Shown here one piece after another: positions 17,055 through 27,013 of a DNA stretch of 44,649 nucleotides. The stretch spans positions 1-44,649 of the forward strand of contig NZ_QLMG01000036.1 of the NCBI RefSeq assembly GCF_003259905.1, given 5' to 3'. The position numbers were made by a program, and so were the translations under genes. How positions within the stretch are numbered: position 1 is the first letter of the stretch; each line of letters begins with the position of its first letter. The notes below the pieces were generated by a model, which worked only from the letters and a program-made list of their open reading frames with translations, searched no databases and was not told the origin of the DNA. The stretch comes from Salipiger aestuarii. Lineage in GTDB: Bacteria > Pseudomonadota > Alphaproteobacteria > Rhodobacterales > Rhodobacteraceae.

Positions 17055-17456
17055 ATGAAAGACCTTGCGCACACGCCTGGGGATACCGCCACCGAGATGC
17101 TGGTCTGCGTGACCTGCCGCCGCAAGGGGGCATCGCCGGATGACCCCCGCCGGCCGGGCCGGGTGCTGTACGATCGGATCGTCGCAGAGGCGCTGCCCGC
17201 CGGGCTGACCGTCACTCCGGTGGAATGCCTGCAAAACTGTTCCAACGCCTGCACCGTCGCGCTGCGCGGGGGCGATGCGAAATGGACCTACATCTTTTCC
17301 AACGTCGATGAATCGGCCCACGCCCCGATGCTGGCCGCCGGGGCCGCGCAATACCACGGCGCCCCCGATGGCGTGATCCCGTGGCGCGACCGCCCCGAGC
17401 ATTTCAAGCGCAACTGCCTGGCGCGCATTCCCCCGCTTTCCCCCAACAAGGCCTGA
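17055..17456 (+). CDS. DUF1636 family predicted metal-binding protein
   Basis: A 133-residue protein of the DUF1636 (COG5469-type) family, commonly seen beside cobW in alphaproteobacterial cobalamin operons. It has a thioredoxin-like ferredoxin pattern of cysteines: Cys18 and Cys21 (VCVTCRR), then Cys58, Cys62 and Cys66 (ECLQNCSNACTV), which suggest a [2Fe-2S] cluster or another bound metal. I chose the ATG at 17055. An in-frame ATG at 17040 is possible, but neither has a strong ribosome binding site, which suits riboswitch control of translation. It is the first gene after the riboswitch, three bases ahead of cobW. Its exact role in cobalt handling or B12 synthesis is not known to me. Confidence 0.8.
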   Translation: MKDLAHTPGDTATEMLVCVTCRRKGASPDDPRRPGRVLYDRIVAEALPAGLTVTPVECLQNCSNACTVALRGGDAKWTYIFSNVDESAHAPMLAAGAAQYHGAPDGVIPWRDRPEHFKRNCLARIPPLSPNKA

Positions 17457-17459
17457 GCC

Positions 17460-18518
17460 ATGACCGATCTGACCAAGCTGCCCGTCACCGTCATCACCGG
17501 ATTTCTCGGGTCGGGCAAGACCACGCTGATTTCGCAGCTGATGCAGGCCCCCGGCGGGCGCAGGCTGGCCGTGGTGGTGAATGAATTCGGCGATGTGGGC
17601 GTGGATGGCGACATCCTGAAAAGCTGTGCCATTCCCGACTGCCCGGCGGAAAACATCGTCGAGCTTGCGAACGGCTGCATCTGCTGCACCGTGGCCGATG
17701 ATTTCATTCCCACCATCGAGGCGCTGATGGCGCTGGACCCGCGCCCCGATCACATCCTGATCGAAACCTCGGGGCTGGCGCTGCCCAAGCCGCTGCTGCG
17801 CGCGTTCGACTGGCCCGACATTCGCGCCCGCATCACCGTGGATGGCGTGATCGCGCTGGCCGATGCCGAAGCGGTGGCGGCGGGGCGCTTCGCCCCCAAC
17901 GTCGCGGCGGTGGATGCGCAACGCGCCGCCGATGACAGCATCGACCACGAAACGCCCCTGTCCGAGGTGTTCGAAGATCAGATTTCCTGCGCCGACATCG
18001 TGGTGCTGACCAAGCCCGACCTTGCCGGTCGCGAAGGTGTCGCCCGCGCCCGCGACATCATCGCCGCGCAAGCGTCCCGGTCCCTGCCCGTGGTCGAGGT
18101 GGCCGAGGGCGCCATCGACCCCCGCATCATCCTTGGCCTTGGCGCGGCGGCGGAAAACGATCTGGATGCGCGGCCCAGCCATCACGACGGCGCCCCCGAC
18201 CACGACCACGACGATTTCGAAAGCATCGTGGTCGACATCCCCGAACTGGCCGATCCCGCCGATCTGGTCGCGGCCATCGAGGGGCTGGCGCGCAGCCACA
18301 ACATCCTGCGGGTCAAGGGCCATGCCTCGGTCGCGGGCAAGCCGATGCGGCTGCTGGTGCAGGCGGTGGGCGCGCGGGTACGCCATCAATACGACCGACC
18401 CTGGGCGCCGCATGAGGCGCGACGGGGGCGGCTGGTGGTCATCGCCGAACACGATGACATCCACCCCGATCAGATCCGCGCCGCGCTGCACGCCGTCACC
18501 CCCGCCCCGGCCGGGTAA
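17460..18518 (+). CDS. cobW: CobW, G3E-family GTPase
   Basis: A 352-residue G3E GTPase thought to act as a metallochaperone delivering cobalt for corrin synthesis. It has Walker A GFLGSGKTT (14-22), the metal-binding GCICC motif (72-76), a NEFGDVGVDG switch and the TKPDLAG base-recognition motif. A His/Asp-rich linker (SHHDGAPDHDHDD, near residues 240-252) precedes the CobW C-terminal domain. It follows the DUF1636 gene by three bases and precedes cobN by five, so it is clearly in the operon. The linker is typical of CobW. Confidence 0.93.
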   Translation: MTDLTKLPVTVITGFLGSGKTTLISQLMQAPGGRRLAVVVNEFGDVGVDGDILKSCAIPDCPAENIVELANGCICCTVADDFIPTIEALMALDPRPDHILIETSGLALPKPLLRAFDWPDIRARITVDGVIALADAEAVAAGRFAPNVAAVDAQRAADDSIDHETPLSEVFEDQISCADIVVLTKPDLAGREGVARARDIIAAQASRSLPVVEVAEGAIDPRIILGLGAAAENDLDARPSHHDGAPDHDHDDFESIVVDIPELADPADLVAAIEGLARSHNILRVKGHASVAGKPMRLLVQAVGARVRHQYDRPWAPHEARRGRLVVIAEHDDIHPDQIRAALHAVTPAPAG

Positions 18519-18523
18519 CGGCC

Positions 18524-21500
18524 GTGCACGTCGTCTTTCGCGAAAGTCACGGGCTGGAGGAAACCGCCCCCCCGGTGGATCTGCGCCAGGCGCCCGCCGA
18601 TCTGGTCGTGTTGTCGTTTTCGGACAGCGATCTGGGGGCATTCGCGCAGGCGTGGCACCGGGGCGGCGGGCCTGCCGGGGCGCTGCCGTCGCTGCGGCTG
18701 GCGAACCTTGCGGCGTTGCAGCACCCACTGTCGGTGGACAGCTATGTCGAACAGACGCTGTCCGGGGCCAGGGGCATCCTTGTGCGGCTGATCGGCGGCG
18801 TGCCCTACTGGGAATACGGGCTGGCGCAGGTCCGCGCGCTGGCGCAGGCGCGCGGCATCGCGCTCGCGGTGCTGCCCGCCGACGGGCGCGTCGATGCCCG
18901 GCTGGACGGCGCATCGACCCTGCCAGTATCGACGCTGCGCCGCCTGGCGCAGCTCTGCGACACCGGCGGCATAATCGCCGCGCAGGCGGCGCTGGCGCAA
19001 CTGGCGCTGGCCTCGGGGCTGTACGCCGCCCCGGTGCCGGGGTCCAAGGCGCTGCCGCAGGCGGGGCTGTGGTCGCCGGAAAACCCGCCCCCCGCGCCGG
19101 CGGACGGCCCGTTGCGGGGGCGCCGGATCCTGGTGGTGTTCTACCGCGCCTATCTGGTATCGGCGGACATGGCCCCGGTCGAGGCGCTGTGCGCCGCCTT
19201 CCGCGCGCAGGGGGCGACGGTCACGGGGCTGTATGCGCCCTCGCTCAAGGGGCCGGAGGTTGCGGGCCGGGTGCGCGAGGCGGTGGTGGCGCAGGCACCG
19301 GACGCGATCATCAACCTCACCGCCTTTTCCGGGCGGGGCGACAGCGGCGCCTCGGCGCTGGACGCCGCCGGCGTGCCGGTGTTTCAGGCGGCGCTTGCCA
19401 CATCGACCCGCGCCGCATGGGCGGATGCCGACCGGGGGCTTTCCCCGGCCGATCTTGCCATGCATGTGGTGTTGCCCGAGGTCGACGGTCGCCTGTCGGG
19501 CGGCGCGGTGTCGTTCAAGGACCCGGGTGCGCGCGATCCGTTCCTGCAATTTGCCCGCCGGACCCACCGCCCCGACCCCGACCGGATCGCCGCGCTGGTG
19601 GCGCGGGTGGGCGGCTGGCTGACGCTGGCGGGCCGGGCGCCATCCGAACGGCGCATCGCGCTGGTGCTGTCCACCTACCCCGGCAAGGATTGGAACCTTG
19701 GCCATGCGGTGGGGCTTGACGCCCCTGCCTCGGTGCGCGCCATCCTGTCGGACCTGCGCGCGGCGGGCTACAGCGTGCCGCCCGACAGCGCCGACCTGGA
19801 AAAGCGGTTGCAAAACCGCAGCTTTCGCCTGCCGCTGGCCGATTACAGGGCGGCGCTGGCCACTCTGCCGGATACGCTGCGCGACCAGCTGGCCGCCGCA
19901 TGGGGCGCCCCCGAAGATGACGCGCTGGCCGCGGGCGATGCGTTTTCCCTTGCGGCCATCGACCTTGGCACGGTGCTGGTCGCCCTTCAGCCCGAACGCG
20001 GCAGACCGGCGGCGCGCGAGGACGAGTATCACGATCTGTCGCGGGTGCCCTGCCATTCCTACGTCGCGTTTTACCTGATGCTTCAGGGGCGGGTGGACGC
20101 GCTGGTTCACATCGGCGCGCATGGCACGCTGGAATGGCTGCCGGGCAAGGCGGTCGCGCTGTCGGACACCTGCTGGCCCGAGGCGCTGACCGGCGCGCTG
20201 CCGGTGATCTATCCGTTCATCGTCAACGATCCGGGCGAGGCGGCGCAGGCCAAGCGGCGCATCGGCGCCGTGACGCTGGGCCATGTGCCGCCCCCTCTGG
20301 CCGACAGCGACACGCCCGACCGGCTGGCCCATCTGGACGCCCTGCTTGATGAATTTTCCACCGCCGATGGGCTGGACCCCCGGCGCCGCGACCGCTTGCA
20401 GGCCGACATCCGCGCCGAGGCGCGGGCGCGCGGCGTCGAACACGATCTCGGGCTGGACCGCGCCAGTTCGACCGCCGAGGCGATCACGCGGATCGACCGC
20501 TTTGTCTGCGACATCAAGGAAAGCCAGTTCGGCAGGGGGCTGCATGTCTGGGGTCGCCCGGACCTGCCCGACCATGCCGAGGCGGCGGCGGGGGAACGCG
20601 CGGCGCTGATCGCCGCGCTGGACGGGCGGCGCATCGACGCCGGGCCCTCGGGGTCGCCCTATCGCGGGCGTCGCGACGTGTTGCCGACCGGGCGCAACCT
20701 GTTCACCACCGACCCGCGCGCGGTGCCGACCCGCGCCGCCCACGCCCAGGGGGCGCGGCTGGCCGAGGATCTGGTGCGCCGCCATCTTCAGGACGAAGGC
20801 GACTGGCCGCGCGGGCTGATCGTCGATCTGTGGGGATCGGCGACCATGCGCACCGCGGGCGAGGAATTTGCCATGGCGCTGCATCTGCTGGGGGTGCGCC
20901 CAATCTGGGATGCCGGGTCCGAACGGGTGTCGGGCATCGAGGTGCTGCCCATCGCCGCGCTGGACCGCCCGCGCATCGACGTGACCCTGCGGGTGTCGGG
21001 GCTGTTTCGGGATGTGTTTCCGACGCTGTCGGCGCTGTTCGCCCAGGCGGTGCGCGCGCTGTCCGCGCGCGACGAGGCGCCGGACTGGAACCCCTACGCC
21101 GGGCACGCGCCGGGCGCCCGCGTCTATGGCCCCGCGCCGGGCCGCTTTGGCCTGGGCATGGGAGATCTGCCCGAGAGCCATGGCGCACAGGCCCGCCTGG
21201 CCGCGGGCGAGGCCTGGCTTGCCGCGTCGTCCTGGGCGCTGGACGGCGAGCAGGCCACGCGGGACATGGGCGGCATCCGGACCCGCGTGGCGCAGGCCGA
21301 CAGCTTTGTGCATCTTCAGGATCTGCCGGAAACCGACCTGCTGCTGGCCGCCGATTATGCCGCGCATGAGGCCGGGTTCGCCGCCGCGCAGGCGGTCACC
21401 GGGGGCAAGGCGCGGCTGTATCATCTGGACGCCACCCGCCCCGATCATCCCCGCACCCGCAGCCTGCCCGAAGAAATCGCCCGTGTGGTGCAGGCCCGCG

Positions 21501-21790
21501 CCGCCAATCCCCGCTGGATCGCGGGCATGCGCGCCCACGGCTTTCGCGGGGCCGCGGAAATCGCCGCGACGCTGGATCATATGGCCGCCTTTGCCCAGCT
21601 TGCCGATGCGGTTGGCCCGCATCTGTTCGACCTTTACCACGAGGCCACGCTGGGCGATCCCGACACCGACAGCTTTCTGCGCGATGCCAACCCCGGTGCC
21701 CATGCGGCGATGCTGGACAGGTTCCGCGCGCTGATGGACGCGGGGCTGTGGCACACCCGCCGCAACGCCAGGCTTGGGGCCGGGGCATGA
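18524..21790 (+). CDS. cobN: aerobic cobaltochelatase large subunit CobN
   Basis: A 1088-residue protein, the large subunit of the CobNST chelatase that inserts Co2+ into hydrogenobyrinate a,c-diamide with ATP. The start is the GTG at 18524, six bases after the cobW stop, because it gives the usual opening [14 protein letters not shown]. Family stretches include [32 protein letters not shown] and [15 protein letters not shown]. The length is slightly shorter than many CobN proteins (about 1100-1270). CobS and CobT, the AAA+ partners, are not in the window and must be encoded elsewhere for function. The stop overlaps cobG as ATGA. Confidence 0.95.
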   Translation: MHVVFRESHGLEETAPPVDLRQAPADLVVLSFSDSDLGAFAQAWHRGGGPAGALPSLRLANLAALQHPLSVDSYVEQTLSGARGILVRLIGGVPYWEYGLAQVRALAQARGIALAVLPADGRVDARLDGASTLPVSTLRRLAQLCDTGGIIAAQAALAQLALASGLYAAPVPGSKALPQAGLWSPENPPPAPADGPLRGRRILVVFYRAYLVSADMAPVEALCAAFRAQGATVTGLYAPSLKGPEVAGRVREAVVAQAPDAIINLTAFSGRGDSGASALDAAGVPVFQAALATSTRAAWADADRGLSPADLAMHVVLPEVDGRLSGGAVSFKDPGARDPFLQFARRTHRPDPDRIAALVARVGGWLTLAGRAPSERRIALVLSTYPGKDWNLGHAVGLDAPASVRAILSDLRAAGYSVPPDSADLEKRLQNRSFRLPLADYRAALATLPDTLRDQLAAAWGAPEDDALAAGDAFSLAAIDLGTVLVALQPERGRPAAREDEYHDLSRVPCHSYVAFYLMLQGRVDALVHIGAHGTLEWLPGKAVALSDTCWPEALTGALPVIYPFIVNDPGEAAQAKRRIGAVTLGHVPPPLADSDTPDRLAHLDALLDEFSTADGLDPRRRDRLQADIRAEARARGVEHDLGLDRASSTAEAITRIDRFVCDIKESQFGRGLHVWGRPDLPDHAEAAAGERAALIAALDGRRIDAGPSGSPYRGRRDVLPTGRNLFTTDPRAVPTRAAHAQGARLAEDLVRRHLQDEGDWPRGLIVDLWGSATMRTAGEEFAMALHLLGVRPIWDAGSERVSGIEVLPIAALDRPRIDVTLRVSGLFRDVFPTLSALFAQAVRALSARDEAPDWNPYAGHAPGARVYGPAPGRFGLGMGDLPESHGAQARLAAGEAWLAASSWALDGEQATRDMGGIRTRVAQADSFVHLQDLPETDLLLAADYAAHEAGFAAAQAVTGGKARLYHLDATRPDHPRTRSLPEEIARVVQARAANPRWIAGMRAHGFRGAAEIAATLDHMAAFAQLADAVGPHLFDLYHEATLGDPDTDSFLRDANPGAHAAMLDRFRALMDAGLWHTRRNARLGAGA

Positions 21791-22950
21791 GCGCGCCGCC
21801 CGACAGATCGCCGCTGCTCAGGTTGCCGGTGGTCAGGGGCCGGTGCCCCGGCGCGCATCGCCCCATGATGTCGGGCGACGGGCTGGTGGTGCGGGTGCGC
21901 CCCTTTCGCGGCGAACTGGATCGGTCGCAGGCGCTTGCGCTGTGCGAACTGGCGCAGCGGCTGGGGAACGGCACGGTCGATCTGACCTCACGCGCGAACC
22001 TTCAGATCCGGGGCGTGGCGCCGAAGGATCATCCGGCGCTTGTGCGGGCGCTGGACGCGCATGGCCTGCTCGATCCCGACCCCCTGAGCGAAGCGCGTCG
22101 CAATATCCTTGTCGCGCCGGACCGCAAAAGCGGCGATCTGACCGACCGGCTGTACGGGGCGCTGATCGCCACGCTGCCCAGCCTTCCGGCGCTGCCGGAA
22201 AAGATGGGCTTTGTGCTGGACACCGGCGGCGGCGCGGTGCTGGGGACCGGGTCGGGCGATTTCCGGTTCGAACTGGCCCGGGACGGCGGGCTGATCCTGC
22301 GCGCCGACGGGGCGGCGCTGGGTTGGCCGTCGAGCGAAGCGCGGGCGATGTCGGCGCTGATCCGGCTGGTCGCGTGGTTCGTGGCAACCGGCGGGCCGGG
22401 CGCGGGCCGCATGGCGCGCCATCTGCGCCGCCACGCCCTGCCGGCAGCGTGGTGCCGGCTTGCCCCGCGCGCCGCCGCCGCGCCGCCCCGGCCCGGCGCC
22501 TGTGCGCAGGGTCTGATCGTCGGGACGCCGTTCGGCAGCATGACGGCACGCGCGGCGACGGCGCTGATCCGCGACAGCGGCGCGACGGCGCTGCGCCCGA
22601 TGCCGGGTCGGCTGATCTGTCTGACCGGGGCCCGCCCGGTTGCCGCGCCGGACTTCGTCACCGCGCCGGGATCGCGGATGCTGGACGCCCATGCCTGCCC
22701 CGGCGCGCCGCAGTGCCCGCAGGCCAGTGTGGAAACCCGCGCGCTGGCAACACGGCTGGCGCCGCTAGCGACGGGCACCCTGCATGTGTCGGGCTGTGCC
22801 AAGGGCTGCGCGCTACAAGGCCCGGCGGATGTCACGCTGGTGGGGCGCGACGGCGCGTTCGACCTGGTGCGGCAAGGCACGCCCACCGATCCGCCCGTCC
22901 GGCGCGGCATCGACCCCAGGCACCTCACCCACCCCAGCAGGATGATCTGA
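21787..22950 (+). CDS. cobG: precorrin-3B synthase CobG
   Basis: A 387-residue Fe-S monooxygenase that uses O2 to turn precorrin-3A into precorrin-3B, the step that marks the aerobic pathway. It belongs to the nitrite/sulfite reductase-like fold, with ferredoxin-like halves ([28 protein letters not shown]). The four [4Fe-4S] ligand cysteines are at 304, 310 ([11 protein letters not shown]), 337 and 341 (SGCAKGC). The start overlaps the cobN stop (ATGA). The residue count is typical for alphaproteobacterial CobG. Confidence 0.92.
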   Translation: MSAPPDRSPLLRLPVVRGRCPGAHRPMMSGDGLVVRVRPFRGELDRSQALALCELAQRLGNGTVDLTSRANLQIRGVAPKDHPALVRALDAHGLLDPDPLSEARRNILVAPDRKSGDLTDRLYGALIATLPSLPALPEKMGFVLDTGGGAVLGTGSGDFRFELARDGGLILRADGAALGWPSSEARAMSALIRLVAWFVATGGPGAGRMARHLRRHALPAAWCRLAPRAAAAPPRPGACAQGLIVGTPFGSMTARAATALIRDSGATALRPMPGRLICLTGARPVAAPDFVTAPGSRMLDAHACPGAPQCPQASVETRALATRLAPLATGTLHVSGCAKGCALQGPADVTLVGRDGAFDLVRQGTPTDPPVRRGIDPRHLTHPSRMI

Positions 22951-23580
22951 ATGCCCTATGATTATGAAAAAGATGGCGCCGCGATCTACCGGCAAAGCTT
23001 TGCGACCATCCGCGCCGAGGCCGATCTGGCCCGCTTTGATGCCAACGACGAACCGATCGCGGTGCGCATGATCCATGCCGCGGGAATGGTCGGGCTGGAA
23101 CGGCACCTGCGCTTTTCCCCCGGCTTCGGCGCCACGGCGCGCGCGGCCCTGGCGCGGGGCGCCCCCGTCCTGTGCGACGCGCATATGGTGTCCGAAGGCG
23201 TCACCCGCCGCCGCCTGCCCGCCCGAAACGACGTGATCTGCACCCTGCGCGACCCGGCGGTGGCCGATCTCGCGCGCGGCGGCGGCACCACCCGCTCCGC
23301 CGCCGCGCTGGAGCTGTGGCGCCCCAGGCTGGCCGGGGCGCTGGTGGCGATCGGCAACGCGCCCACCGCGCTGTTCCACCTGCTCAACATGCTGGAGGAC
23401 CCCGCCTGCCCCCGCCCCGCCGCGATCATCGGCTGCCCGGTCGGCTTTGTCGGCGCGATGGAAAGCAAGGCCGCGCTCTGGGCCGATCAACCCGCGCCCT
23501 GCTGCATCGTCGAGGGGCGCCTTGGCGGCAGCGCCATCACCGTCGCCGCGATCAACGCCATCGCGAGCCGCGCCGAATGA
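22951..23580 (+). CDS. cobH: precorrin-8X methylmutase CobH
   Basis: A 209-residue enzyme that moves a methyl group from C-11 to C-12 of precorrin-8X to give hydrogenobyrinic acid. The catalytic histidine is His42 (RMIHAAGMV), matching His43 of Pseudomonas denitrificans CobH. Other conserved stretches are CDAHMVSEGVTRRRLP, AIGNAPTALFHLL and IIGCPVGFVGAMESK. The start follows the cobG stop directly, and the stop overlaps the cobI start (ATGA). Confidence 0.95.
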   Translation: MPYDYEKDGAAIYRQSFATIRAEADLARFDANDEPIAVRMIHAAGMVGLERHLRFSPGFGATARAALARGAPVLCDAHMVSEGVTRRRLPARNDVICTLRDPAVADLARGGGTTRSAAALELWRPRLAGALVAIGNAPTALFHLLNMLEDPACPRPAAIIGCPVGFVGAMESKAALWADQPAPCCIVEGRLGGSAITVAAINAIASRAE

Positions 23581-24344
23581 ACGCCCGCGAAGAGATCGCC
23601 GCGCCGACGGCGGCCCGCGTTCAGGGCACCATCTGGGGCGTCGGGCTGGGGCCGGGCGATCCCGATCTGATGTCGGTGCGCGCCGACCGCCTGCTGCGCC
23701 GTGCGCGCCATGTCGCCTATTTCCGCAAGGCCGGGCGCAGCGGACAGGCTCGCCGCATCGTCGACGGGCTGCTGCCCGAAGACGTGACCGAGACCGCCAT
23801 GGAATACCCCGTCACCACGGAAATTCCGCTGGACGATCCGCGTTACAACGCGCTGCTGTCGCGGTTTTACGCCGATTGCGCCGCCCGGCTGCGCGCCCTG
23901 TCCGATGCGGGGCACGAGGTGCTTGTGCTGGCCGAGGGCGACCCGTTCTTTTACGGCTCGTTCATGCATCTTTACATCCGCCTGCGCGATGCCGTGCCGA
24001 TGCGGGTGGTGCCCGCGATCACCGGCATGGCCGCCGCCTGGACCGCCACGGGCACGCCGATCAGCTGGGGCGACGATGTGATGTGCACGCTGATGGGCAC
24101 GCTTCCCGAGGAGGCGCTTGTCGATCAGATGGTTCGCGCCGATGCGCTGGTCATCATGAAGATCGGCCGCAACATCGACAAGATCCGCCGCGCCCTGCGC
24201 CGCGCGGGGCGCTATGATGCCGCGTGGCTGGTGGAATACGCCGCCATGCCGGATCAGACCGTGCAGCGCCTGTCCGAGGCCGAGGGCCGCATCACCCCCT
24301 ATTTTTCGATCATCCTCGTTCACGGACAGGGGCGCAGGCCATGA
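23577..24344 (+). CDS. cobI: precorrin-2 C20-methyltransferase CobI
   Basis: A 255-residue SAM-dependent methyltransferase that methylates C-20 of precorrin-2. It has the class III tetrapyrrole methyltransferase fold: the N-terminal GVGLGPGDPDLMSVRADRLL, the central VLAEGDPFFYGSFMHLY and VVPAITGMAAAWTATGTPISWGDD. The start overlaps the cobH stop by four bases; the open frame extends upstream but without family sequence. The N-terminus has about 18 residues before the first strand, a little longer than usual. Confidence 0.94.
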   Translation: MNAREEIAAPTAARVQGTIWGVGLGPGDPDLMSVRADRLLRRARHVAYFRKAGRSGQARRIVDGLLPEDVTETAMEYPVTTEIPLDDPRYNALLSRFYADCAARLRALSDAGHEVLVLAEGDPFFYGSFMHLYIRLRDAVPMRVVPAITGMAAAWTATGTPISWGDDVMCTLMGTLPEEALVDQMVRADALVIMKIGRNIDKIRRALRRAGRYDAAWLVEYAAMPDQTVQRLSEAEGRITPYFSIILVHGQGRRP

Positions 24345-25093
24345 CCGGAAGCCTTGTGATCGCGGGGCTTGGCCCCGGCAGCGACGCGCTTGTCACCCCC
24401 GAGGTCAGCGCCGCGCTGGCGCGCGCCAGCGATGTGGTGGGCTATATCCCCTATGTCGCGCGGGTCGCCGCCCGCCCCGGTCTGACGCTGCACGCCTCGG
24501 ACAACCGGGTCGAAATCGACCGGGCGCGCCAGGCGCTGGGGCTGGCGCGGGATGGGCGCCGGGTGGTGGTGGTGTCGTCGGGCGATCCCGGAGTCTTTGC
24601 CATGGCCTCGGCGGTGTTCGAAACGATCGAGGCCGGCCCCCCCGCGTGGCGCGATCTGGACATCCGCGTGCTGCCCGGCATCACCGCGATGCTGGCCGCC
24701 GCCGCCCGCGCCGGCGCGCCGCTGGGGCATGATTTCTGCGCCATCAATCTCAGCGACAACCTGAAACCCTGGGGGCTGATCGAACGGCGGTTGCGGCTGG
24801 CGGCGAAGGCGGATTTCGCCATGGCGTTTTACAACCCCCGGTCCAGATCCCGCCCCGACGGCTTTGCGCGCACGCTGGACATTCTCAACGATGCCTGCCG
24901 CGATACCCGCCCGGTGATCTTTGCCCGCGCCGTATCGACGGCGCGCGAACAGATCCGCGTCGTACCGCTGCCCGAAGCCCGCGCCGATATGGCCGACATG
25001 CGCACGGTGGTGATCGTGGGGTCTTCGGCGACGCGCATCATCGCGCGGGCGGGGGCGCCGTTCGTCTACACGCCCCGGTCGGTGCCCGCATGA
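24341..25093 (+). CDS. cobJ: precorrin-3B C17-methyltransferase CobJ
   Basis: A 250-residue SAM-dependent methyltransferase that methylates C-17 with ring contraction, giving precorrin-4. The typical features are LVIAGLGPGSDALVTPEV, a conserved VVGYIPYV, VVSSGDPGVFAMASAVFE, LPGITAMLAAAARAGAPLGHDFCAINLSD and FYNPRSRSRP. The start overlaps the cobI stop (ATGA). Its last 28 bases overlap the 3' end of cobK on the other strand, so the two genes are convergent. Confidence 0.95.
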   Translation: MTGSLVIAGLGPGSDALVTPEVSAALARASDVVGYIPYVARVAARPGLTLHASDNRVEIDRARQALGLARDGRRVVVVSSGDPGVFAMASAVFETIEAGPPAWRDLDIRVLPGITAMLAAAARAGAPLGHDFCAINLSDNLKPWGLIERRLRLAAKADFAMAFYNPRSRSRPDGFARTLDILNDACRDTRPVIFARAVSTAREQIRVVPLPEARADMADMRTVVIVGSSATRIIARAGAPFVYTPRSVPA

Positions 25094-25821
25094 TCCAGCC
25101 AGCGCAACACCGCATCGGCGTCATGGGTTTCGCGGCGCCTTGGCAGAACGGGCCGGTCGATCATGACCACGGGCAAGCCCAACCGACGCGCCGCGTCGAT
25201 CTTGGCAAAGGCGCCCGTGCCGCCGGAATTTTTCGACACGATCAGGTCGATCCGATGCTGGCGCAGCAGCGCGGTATCAGCATCGACGTCAAAAGGGCCG
25301 CGGTCGACGATGACATGATGGTCGGGAAACGCCGGGCGCAGGGCGGGCGGGTCGACAAGGCGCAACAGGTAGAAATGCTGCGGGTTTGCCGTGAATTCGG
25401 GCAGGTGCATCCGCCCCACCGCCAGCAGAACCCGGCGCGCGGCGCCCCCAAGCGCGGCGACGGCGCCGGCCATGTCGGGCACGCGTTGCCAGCGGTCGGC
25501 GGCGGTTTCGCCCCAGGGCGCACGGGTCAGCGCGATCAGCGGCACGCCCCGCGCGGCGCAGGCCTGCACCGCGTTGGCGCTGATCCGCGCGGCAAAGGGA
25601 TGGGTGGCGTCGATCACATGGCTGATGCGGTGCGTGCCAAGATAGCGCGCCAGCCCGTCGGGGCCGCCGAACCCGCCGGTCCGCAGGGGCAGCGCCTGGG
25701 CGGCGGGGGTCGCCACGCGCCCGGCCATCGACACCGTGCCGCGCACCCCGGCCCCCGCAAGCGTTCGGCACAGGCGGGTGGCCTCTTGCGTGCCGCCCAG
25801 CACAAGCAGGTTCGGGTTCAT
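25066..25821 (-). CDS. cobK: precorrin-6A reductase CobK, inverted inside the operon
   Basis: A 251-residue NADPH-dependent reductase that reduces precorrin-6A to dihydro-precorrin-6A. Family features are LLVLGGTQEATRL near the start, SHVIDATHPFAARIS, LLAVGRMHLPEF and DLIVSKNSGGTGAFAKIDAAR. It lies on the minus strand while all other genes of this operon are on the plus strand. Its ATG (25821-25819) shares the tetranucleotide CATG with the cobL ATG (25820-25822). AGGGAGCG, inside cobL, is its ribosome binding site. It must have its own promoter within cobL, and read-through of the cob operon would make full antisense RNA to it. Confidence 0.93.
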   Translation of the reverse strand: MNPNLLVLGGTQEATRLCRTLAGAGVRGTVSMAGRVATPAAQALPLRTGGFGGPDGLARYLGTHRISHVIDATHPFAARISANAVQACAARGVPLIALTRAPWGETAADRWQRVPDMAGAVAALGGAARRVLLAVGRMHLPEFTANPQHFYLLRLVDPPALRPAFPDHHVIVDRGPFDVDADTALLRQHRIDLIVSKNSGGTGAFAKIDAARRLGLPVVMIDRPVLPRRRETHDADAVLRWLDHAGTDRGV

Positions 25822-27013
25822 GTCTGACGCTCCCTGGCTCACCATCATCGGTCTGGGCGAAGATGGCCCGGACGGGCTTGGCGCCGCAAGCCGCGCGGCG
25901 CTGGAGCGGGCGGAAATCGTCATGGGGCCGGCGCGCCACCTGTCGCTGATCCCCGACAGCGGGGCACGGCGCATCCCGTGGCCGGTGCCCTTTGCCGATG
26001 GGATCGAACGGTTGATCGCCCTGCGCGGGCAGCGGGTGGTGGCGCTGGCCTCTGGCGATCCGTTCTGGTTCGGGGCGGGGGCGGTGCTGGCGCGGCGCCT
26101 GGCGCGCGGCGAATGGCGGGCCTTTCCGGGCGCGTCGGTGTTTGCCCTTGCCGCGGCGCGCATGGGCTGGCCGCTGGAGACGACCGACTGCCTCGGGCTG
26201 CACGCCGCCCCGCTGACCCGGATGCGCCCCCGGCTGGCGCCCGGCAAACGGATGATCGTGCTGCTGCGCGATGGCGCGGCGGTGGCGGAAATGGGCGCCT
26301 ACCTTGGCGATCTGGGCTTTGGCCCGTCACAGGTGACGGTGATGGAATGCCTTGGCGGTCCGCGCGAACGTGTCAGCCTGTGTCGCGGCGATGCGCTGGC
26401 GGATCGGCGGTACGCCGCGCCGGTCTGCGCTGCCGTCGACATCGCGGGGGATGGCGCGGTGGTGCCTCTGGCATCGGGGCGGGCGGACGACTGGTACGAC
26501 CACGACGGCCAGATCACCAAGCGTCCGGTGCGCGCCCTGACCCTGTCCGCGCTCGCCCCCCGCCCGTGCGATCACCTGTGGGATATCGGCGGCGGGTCCG
26601 GGTCGATCGGCATCGAATGGCTGCTGTGCGACCCCACCCTGACCGCAACCGCCATCGAACCCCGCCCCGAGCGCGCCGCGCGCATCGCGGCCAATGCGAC
26701 CCGGCTGGGGGTCGATCGTCTGCGGGTGGTCACCGGGCATGCCCCACCGGCGCTGTCGGGGCTTGCGCCCCCGGATGCGGTTTTCGTGGGCGGCGGGCTT
26801 GGCGCGGACCTGCTGGATCACCTGATGGCCCTGCCTGGACGGCCCCGCATCGTCGCCAACGCGGTGACCCTGGAAACCCAATCCCTGCTGGTCGCCGCCC
26901 ATGCCCGGCACGGCGGCGATCTGCTGCGCGCCGAACTGTCGTCAGTCACCGCCATCGGCACGAGGCGCGGCTGGAAACCCGCCTTTCCGATCATGCAATG
27001 GAGCCGCCCATGA
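25820..27013 (+). CDS. cobL: precorrin-6Y C5,15-methyltransferase (decarboxylating) CobL
   Basis: A 397-residue bifunctional enzyme that methylates C-5 and C-15 and decarboxylates the acetate chain at C-12. The N-terminal half is a CbiE-type tetrapyrrole methyltransferase (TIIGLGEDGPDGLG, VVALASGDPFWFGAG). The C-terminal half is a CbiT-type Rossmann methyltransferase with WDIGGGSGSIGIEWL near residues 253-267 and VFVGGGLGADLLD. The ATG at 25820 overlaps the divergent cobK start. The stop overlaps cobE. Confidence 0.95.
   Translation: MSDAPWLTIIGLGEDGPDGLGAASRAALERAEIVMGPARHLSLIPDSGARRIPWPVPFADGIERLIALRGQRVVALASGDPFWFGAGAVLARRLARGEWRAFPGASVFALAAARMGWPLETTDCLGLHAAPLTRMRPRLAPGKRMIVLLRDGAAVAEMGAYLGDLGFGPSQVTVMECLGGPRERVSLCRGDALADRRYAAPVCAAVDIAGDGAVVPLASGRADDWYDHDGQITKRPVRALTLSALAPRPCDHLWDIGGGSGSIGIEWLLCDPTLTATAIEPRPERAARIAANATRLGVDRLRVVTGHAPPALSGLAPPDAVFVGGGLGADLLDHLMALPGRPRIVANAVTLETQSLLVAAHARHGGDLLRAELSSVTAIGTRRGWKPAFPIMQWSRP

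Noticed and set aside
18470-21754. Open frame of more than 1000 codons opposite cobN
   Set aside because: Antisense shadow; low-complexity R/Q/H/G-rich composition, no motif, and the plus-strand gene is clearly CobN.
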